From Xylanimonas cellulosilytica DSM 15894 (lineage in GTDB: Bacteria; Actinomycetota; Actinomycetes; Actinomycetales; Cellulomonadaceae), in assembly GCF_000024965.1 (NCBI RefSeq), contig NC_013530.1, positions 3,658,001 to 3,722,000 on the forward strand: 64,000 nt of DNA, written 5' to 3'. Both the position numbers and the translations under genes were made by a program. Below the pieces are notes generated by a model. That model saw only the letters and a list, made by a program, of their open reading frames with translations. It made no database searches and was not told the DNA's origin. Positions 60,235 to 64,000 of this stretch are shown here, piece after piece. The number at the start of each line of letters is the position of its first letter. Within the stretch, counting starts at the first letter, position 1.

Positions 60235-61325
60235 CCTCCATCCGCGTCGCCATCGTTGGCGTCGGTAACTGCGCATCGTCCCTGGTCCAGGGCGTGCACT
60301 ACTACCGAGACGCCGACCCGGCAGGCAAGGTCCCCGGCCTCATGCACGTGCAGTTCGGCGACTACCACGTGTCGGACCTCGAGTTCGTGGCGGCTTTCGA
60401 CGTCGACGCGAAGAAGGTCGGTTTCGACCTCGCCGAGGCCATCTACGCCTCGGAGAACAACACCATCAAGATCGCCGACGTCCCGCCGACCGGCGTGATC
60501 GTCCAGCGCGGCCCGACGAACGACGGCCTGGGCGACTACTACTCCGCGACGATCCAGGAGTCGGACGCCGAGCCGGTCGACGTCGTGCAGGCGCTCAAGG
60601 ACGCGAAGGTCGACGTGCTCGTCTCCTACCTGCCGGTGGGATCCGAGATCGCGGACAAGTTCTACGCGCAGTGCGCGATCGACGCGGGCGTCGCCTTCGT
60701 CAACGCGCTGCCGGTCTTCATCGCCTCCGACCCCGAGTGGGCCGCGAAGTTCGAGGCCGCCGGCGTCCCGATCGTGGGCGACGACATCAAGTCGCAGGTC
60801 GGCGCGACCATCACGCACCGCGTGCTCGCCCGCCTGTTCGAGGACCGCGGCGTCATCCTCGACCGGACGTACCAGCTCAACGTCGGCGGCAACATGGACT
60901 TCAAGAACATGCTGCAGCGCGACCGGCTCGAGTCGAAGAAGGTCTCGAAGACGCAGGCCGTCACCTCGAACCTGCACGACGGCCCGCTGGCCGGCAAGAA
61001 GGACGACCGCAACGTCCACATCGGCCCGTCGGACTACGTCGCCTGGCTCGACGACCGCAAGTGGGCGTACGTGCGCCTCGAGGGTCGCGCGTTCGGCGAG
61101 GTGCCCCTGAACCTGGAGTACAAGCTCGAGGTGTGGGACTCCCCCAACTCGGCCGGCATCATCATCGACGCCGTCCGCGCCGCGAAGATCGCCAAGGACC
61201 GCGGCATCGGCGGCCCGATCCTGTCGGCGTCGACGTACTTCATGAAGTCCCCGCCGGTCCAGATGGAGGACACCGAGGGCCGCGTCCAGCTCGAGGCCTT
61301 CATCCGCGGTGACATCGAGCGCTGA
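60231..61325 (+). CDS. ino1: Inositol-3-phosphate synthase
   Basis: 364 residues. The NAD site is [21 protein letters not shown]. Conserved MIPS motifs include [50 protein letters not shown] and the Lys/Asp/Asn-rich [12 protein letters not shown] active site. Makes myo-inositol-1-phosphate from glucose-6-phosphate for mycothiol and phosphatidylinositol. Coupled to the padR gene. 58 bp to the next repeat cluster. Confidence 0.97.
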   Translation: MTSIRVAIVGVGNCASSLVQGVHYYRDADPAGKVPGLMHVQFGDYHVSDLEFVAAFDVDAKKVGFDLAEAIYASENNTIKIADVPPTGVIVQRGPTNDGLGDYYSATIQESDAEPVDVVQALKDAKVDVLVSYLPVGSEIADKFYAQCAIDAGVAFVNALPVFIASDPEWAAKFEAAGVPIVGDDIKSQVGATITHRVLARLFEDRGVILDRTYQLNVGGNMDFKNMLQRDRLESKKVSKTQAVTSNLHDGPLAGKKDDRNVHIGPSDYVAWLDDRKWAYVRLEGRAFGEVPLNLEYKLEVWDSPNSAGIIIDAVRAAKIAKDRGIGGPILSASTYFMKSPPVQMEDTEGRVQLEAFIRGDIER

Positions 61326-61383
61326 TCCGGAGCGCAACACAGGATCAGCGCGACCACAAGGTAGAGCGCTGATCCCGCCTCCC

Positions 61384-61513
61384 GGTGGTTGAGCCTGTCG
61401 AAACCACCCCACCATTGAACGGTCGGGGTGGTTTCGACAGGCTCAACCACCGTGTGGGGTGGTTTCGACAGGCTCTACCACCGTCTGGGGTGGTTTCGAC
61501 AGGCTCAACCACC
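61384..61513. repeat. Palindromic repeat cluster E
   Basis: One forward 25-bp copy (61384-61408) and three inverted copies at an exact 31-bp period (61427-61451, 61458-61482, 61489-61513; one copy has CTCTACC). Same order (forward, spacer, inverted tandem) as cluster C. Lies between ino1 and the MFS gene, 25 bp before the MFS start. Confidence 0.92.
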
Positions 61514-61538
61514 GACCGCCACCGAACGAGAGGATCAC

Positions 61539-62900
61539 GTGGACGCGATCAGGCAGCTGCGGGCGATGCTGCGGGTGCCCGCCTTCCGCCGGCTGTTCAC
61601 CGTGCGTCTGCTCTCGCAGGCGGGTGACGGCGCGTTCCAGGTGGGCCTCGCCACGGTGCTGTTCTTCTCGCCGCAGAACGCGGGGACGGCCCGTGAGGTC
61701 GCGGGCGGGTTCGCGATCATGTTCGCGCCGTTCGTGGTCGCCCCGTTCGTCGGGGTGCTGCTCGACCGCTGGCGCCGTCGGCAGGTGCTGCTGTGGGCGA
61801 ACGTCGCCCGCGGCGTCGTGACGGCCGCCGCGGCGGTGGCGATGTTCGCCGGTGCGGGCACGTGGGTGGTCGCCGCGATCGGCCTGCTCGCCCTGAGCCT
61901 CAACCGCTTCATCCTGTCGGGCCTGTCGGCCGGCCTGCCCAATGTGCTGGCCAAGGACCTGCTGCTCACGGCGAACTCCGTGGTGCCCACGTTCGGTGCG
62001 GGCGCCACGTTCGTCGGTGGTGGCGTCGGCCTCCTGCTGGGGTTCCTGCCCGCGGCCGCGGGGGTGCGCGACGGCGCGGCGCTCGTCGTCTCGGCCTGCC
62101 TGATGCTGGCGGCGGCCGCCGCGGCCCTGCGCCTGGGCTCGCGTCAGCTCGGCCCGCTGCACGCCCCCGAGGTACCGCTGCGGGACGACGTCGCCGCGGT
62201 GCTGGGCGATCTCGGCCGCGGCGCGCGGTACCTCGCGGCGCGGCGCACCCCGGGCGAGGGCCTGCTCGTCATGGCGGCGCACCGTCTCCTGTACGGCGTC
62301 GTCTTCATCGCGTCGATCCTCATCGCCCGCAACCTGCTCTCCCCGGGCGACCTCAACGCCGGCATCGCCACGTTCGCGGTGATCGTCGGGCTGACCGGGG
62401 TGGGCGGCGCGGCCGCCGTCGTCGTGACGCCGACGATCGCACCGCACACCGGTCCGCAGGTGTGGGTGGGGCTGATGCTCCTGTTCGCGGCGGCCTCCCA
62501 GGTCGCGCTCGCGGTGTCGTACGAGCGGTGGCTCGTCTTCCTGTGCGCGTTCCTGCTCGGGCTGGCGGCGCAGGCGGCCAAGATCGCCGTCGACACGATC
62601 GTCGCCACGGACACGCACGACGAGTTCCGCGGCCGGGCCTTCGCGTTCTACGACCTGCTCTTCAACGCCGCGTTCACGGGGGCGGCCGTGCTGGCCGCGT
62701 TCGTGGTCCCCGACACGGGCTGGTCCCGGCAGCTCTTCCTGGTGCTGGCGGTGGCGTACGTGCTGGTCGCCGTCGTCTTCTGGGTGTTCGGTGCGCGCAC
62801 GCCGGTGCCCGTGGACCCGGCCCGTTACGGGACCGACGACTCCGCGGCCGAAAAGGAGTCGAACGAGACCGAGGGAATAGCGCAGCCTCGTCAGGTGTAG
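61539..62900 (+). CDS. MFS transporter
   Basis: 453 residues with 12 transmembrane helices. It starts MDAIRQLRAMLRVPAFRRLFTVRLLSQAGDGAFQVGLATVLFF, then motif A LLDRWRRRQVLLWANVARG, resembling the MFS_3/enterobactin-exporter-like group. The C terminus is Glu/Asp-rich (DDSAAEKESNETEG). GTG 61539 is favoured by GAGAGG; frames further upstream are translated from repeat cluster E. Substrate unknown. Confidence 0.87.
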   Translation: MDAIRQLRAMLRVPAFRRLFTVRLLSQAGDGAFQVGLATVLFFSPQNAGTAREVAGGFAIMFAPFVVAPFVGVLLDRWRRRQVLLWANVARGVVTAAAAVAMFAGAGTWVVAAIGLLALSLNRFILSGLSAGLPNVLAKDLLLTANSVVPTFGAGATFVGGGVGLLLGFLPAAAGVRDGAALVVSACLMLAAAAAALRLGSRQLGPLHAPEVPLRDDVAAVLGDLGRGARYLAARRTPGEGLLVMAAHRLLYGVVFIASILIARNLLSPGDLNAGIATFAVIVGLTGVGGAAAVVVTPTIAPHTGPQVWVGLMLLFAAASQVALAVSYERWLVFLCAFLLGLAAQAAKIAVDTIVATDTHDEFRGRAFAFYDLLFNAAFTGAAVLAAFVVPDTGWSRQLFLVLAVAYVLVAVVFWVFGARTPVPVDPARYGTDDSAAEKESNETEGIAQPRQV

Positions 62901-62961
62901 GCACCTGCGGTCGTGCGCAGCGTCGTCGCGGTCACCCCGCCCCTGCCACGAGGAGGACTCC

Positions 62962-64000
62962 ATGGACATCCCCGCCACCGCGGTGCACGAGCATCGCGCC
63001 CCGGACGCCGCGTCACAGCGGCTGCCACGCGCGCACTTCACCGCGATCGCGCTGCTGCTCGCCTCGACGTTCGTCGTCATCCTCAACGAGACCACCATGA
63101 GCGTGGCGCTGCCGCCGATCATGGCGGACTTCGGGGTCACGGCGGCGACGGGGCAGTGGCTGACCACCGTGTTCATGCTGACGATGGCCGTGGTCATCCC
63201 CGCGACGGGATTCCTGCTCAACCGGTACGGGACGCGGTTCTCCTACCTGCTGGCGATGGCGCTGTTCACGGCCGGCACCGCGCTGGCCGTCGTCGCACCC
63301 GCGTTCGGCATCCTCGTCCTCGCGCGCGTGGTGCAGGCGACCGGCACGGCCATCATGATGCCGCTGCTCATGACGACGGTGATGAACCTGGTGCCGCCCC
63401 GCCGCCGGGGCAAGGTCATGGGCAACGTGTCGCTCGTCATCTCGGCCGCTCCGGCCCTCGGCCCCACCCTGTCCGGCGCGGTGCTCGGACCGCTCGGCTG
63501 GCGCGGCGTCTTCGGCGTCGTGCTGCCGATCTCCATCGCCTCGCTGGTGGTCGGTGCGGTGCTCATCCGGGACGTCTCCGAGCGCGAGCACAAGCGGCTC
63601 GACGTGACGTCGCTGCTGCTCGCGGCGGTGGCGTTCGGCGGGCTCGTGTACGGGCTGTCCTCGCTCGGCGAGGCCGTGGCGGGTGACGTGCCGGTGCCGC
63701 CGGCCGTGCCGCTCGCCGTGGGCGCCGCGTTCCTCGGGCTGTTCGTGTGGCGTCAGCTCGCGCTGCAGCGCGTCGACGACGCGCTGCTCGACCTGCGCGT
63801 CTTCGCGTCGCGCGGGTTCTCCACCGGTCTGGGGACGCTGGCCGTCGCGATGCTCGCGATGTTCGGCTCGTTCATCGTGCTGCCCCTGGTGCTGCAGCGT
63901 GCGCTCGGCCTCGAACCGCTGGTCACCGGGCTGCTGGTGCTGCCCGGCGGCCTGCTGATGGGTCTGCTGGGGCCCGTGGTCGGCAACCTGTACGACCGGG
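62962..64000 (+). CDS. MFS transporter, DHA2 (EmrB/QacA) family, 3' end outside window
   Basis: At least 346 residues, open to the right edge. It begins MDIPATAVHEHRAP. The first helix is FTAIALLLASTFVVILNETTMSVALPPIM, motif A is FLLNRYGTRFSYLLAM, and motif C is SAAPALGPTLSGAVLG, as in the EmrB/QacA branch. AGGAGGAC precedes ATG 62962. Likely a 14-helix exporter. 61 bp after the previous MFS gene; maybe the same transcription unit. The stop codon is not in this window. Confidence 0.88.
   Translation, partial: MDIPATAVHEHRAPDAASQRLPRAHFTAIALLLASTFVVILNETTMSVALPPIMADFGVTAATGQWLTTVFMLTMAVVIPATGFLLNRYGTRFSYLLAMALFTAGTALAVVAPAFGILVLARVVQATGTAIMMPLLMTTVMNLVPPRRRGKVMGNVSLVISAAPALGPTLSGAVLGPLGWRGVFGVVLPISIASLVVGAVLIRDVSEREHKRLDVTSLLLAAVAFGGLVYGLSSLGEAVAGDVPVPPAVPLAVGAAFLGLFVWRQLALQRVDDALLDLRVFASRGFSTGLGTLAVAMLAMFGSFIVLPLVLQRALGLEPLVTGLLVLPGGLLMGLLGPVVGNLYDR

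Noticed and set aside
61428-61538. Upstream start of the MFS gene inside repeat cluster E
   Set aside because: The extra residues (VSTGSTT, GGFDRLNHR types) are repeat translation; GTG 61539 has a ribosome site and a family-like N terminus.

Overview
The window is 64 kb of very GC-rich DNA with almost exclusive C/G at third codon positions. It comes from an actinomycete, most probably of the order Micrococcales (Cellulomonas/Cellulosimicrobium-like). This placement rests on the rpsF-ssb-rpsR-rplI core with dnaB nearby, a PadR-ino1 (myo-inositol, mycothiol and PI precursor) pair, FurA-KatG, a DUF222/HNH (13E12-type) protein and PASTA-bearing class A PBPs. I see no tRNA, rRNA or CRISPR array and no prophage.

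Layout. 0-2.6 kb: DinB fragment, RidA, VOC protein and an RlmC-type 23S rRNA methyltransferase. 2.6-8.9 kb: a repeat-rich zone with an intact IS3-family element inserted in a palindromic repeat, a sigma-region-4/zinc-finger membrane fusion protein, and an arginine-catabolic pair (ornithine cyclodeaminase and dimethylarginine dimethylaminohydrolase) with a divergent Lrp regulator. 8.9-19 kb: small membrane and hypothetical proteins, FBP protein, HAD hydrolase, YibE/F, a chloramphenicol acetyltransferase homologue, katG-furA, DUF222-HNH and an alpha/beta hydrolase. 19-31.6 kb: MgtE, an APH-ATPase fusion coupled to a VOC protein, a five-gene GntR/ABC operon with a long operator dyad, a NarL-type two-component system and a class I glutamine amidotransferase. 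31.6-43.7 kb: a VapC-type toxin-antitoxin pair, DUF4334, a 65-bp palindrome present twice around a 52-aa ORF, an ArcD-like antiporter, CDF transporter, HxlR/oxidoreductase, LD-carboxypeptidase, WYL/epoxide hydrolase, TetR/MFS and DUF4287. 43.7-48.4 kb: an arsenic cluster (ArsR-like regulator, ArsR-ArsC fusion, FAD disulfide reductase-rhodanese, ArsM, ArsR) without an arsenite pump inside the window. 48.4-49.2 kb: a lower-GC patch with an IS630 remnant and a SHOCT membrane protein. 49.2-61.3 kb: chromosomal core (dnaB, MATE transporter, rplI, rpsR, ssb, rpsF, two class A PBPs, PadR, ino1). 61.4-64 kb: another palindromic repeat cluster and two MFS transporters, the last cut by the window end.

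Most of the unusual signal is in the repeats and the dnaB region. A 25-bp palindromic element (core GGTGGTTGAGCCTGTCGAAACC) occurs in four clusters. It is the exact target of the IS3 element, and it has been translated into the C terminus of the arginine hydrolase. dnaB carries two discrete patches of atypical codons that cover the two places where DnaB inteins are known to insert, and its upstream region holds seven co-oriented DnaA-box-like 9-mers at roughly helical spacing. Composition and motif statements were read by eye; no database search was possible.
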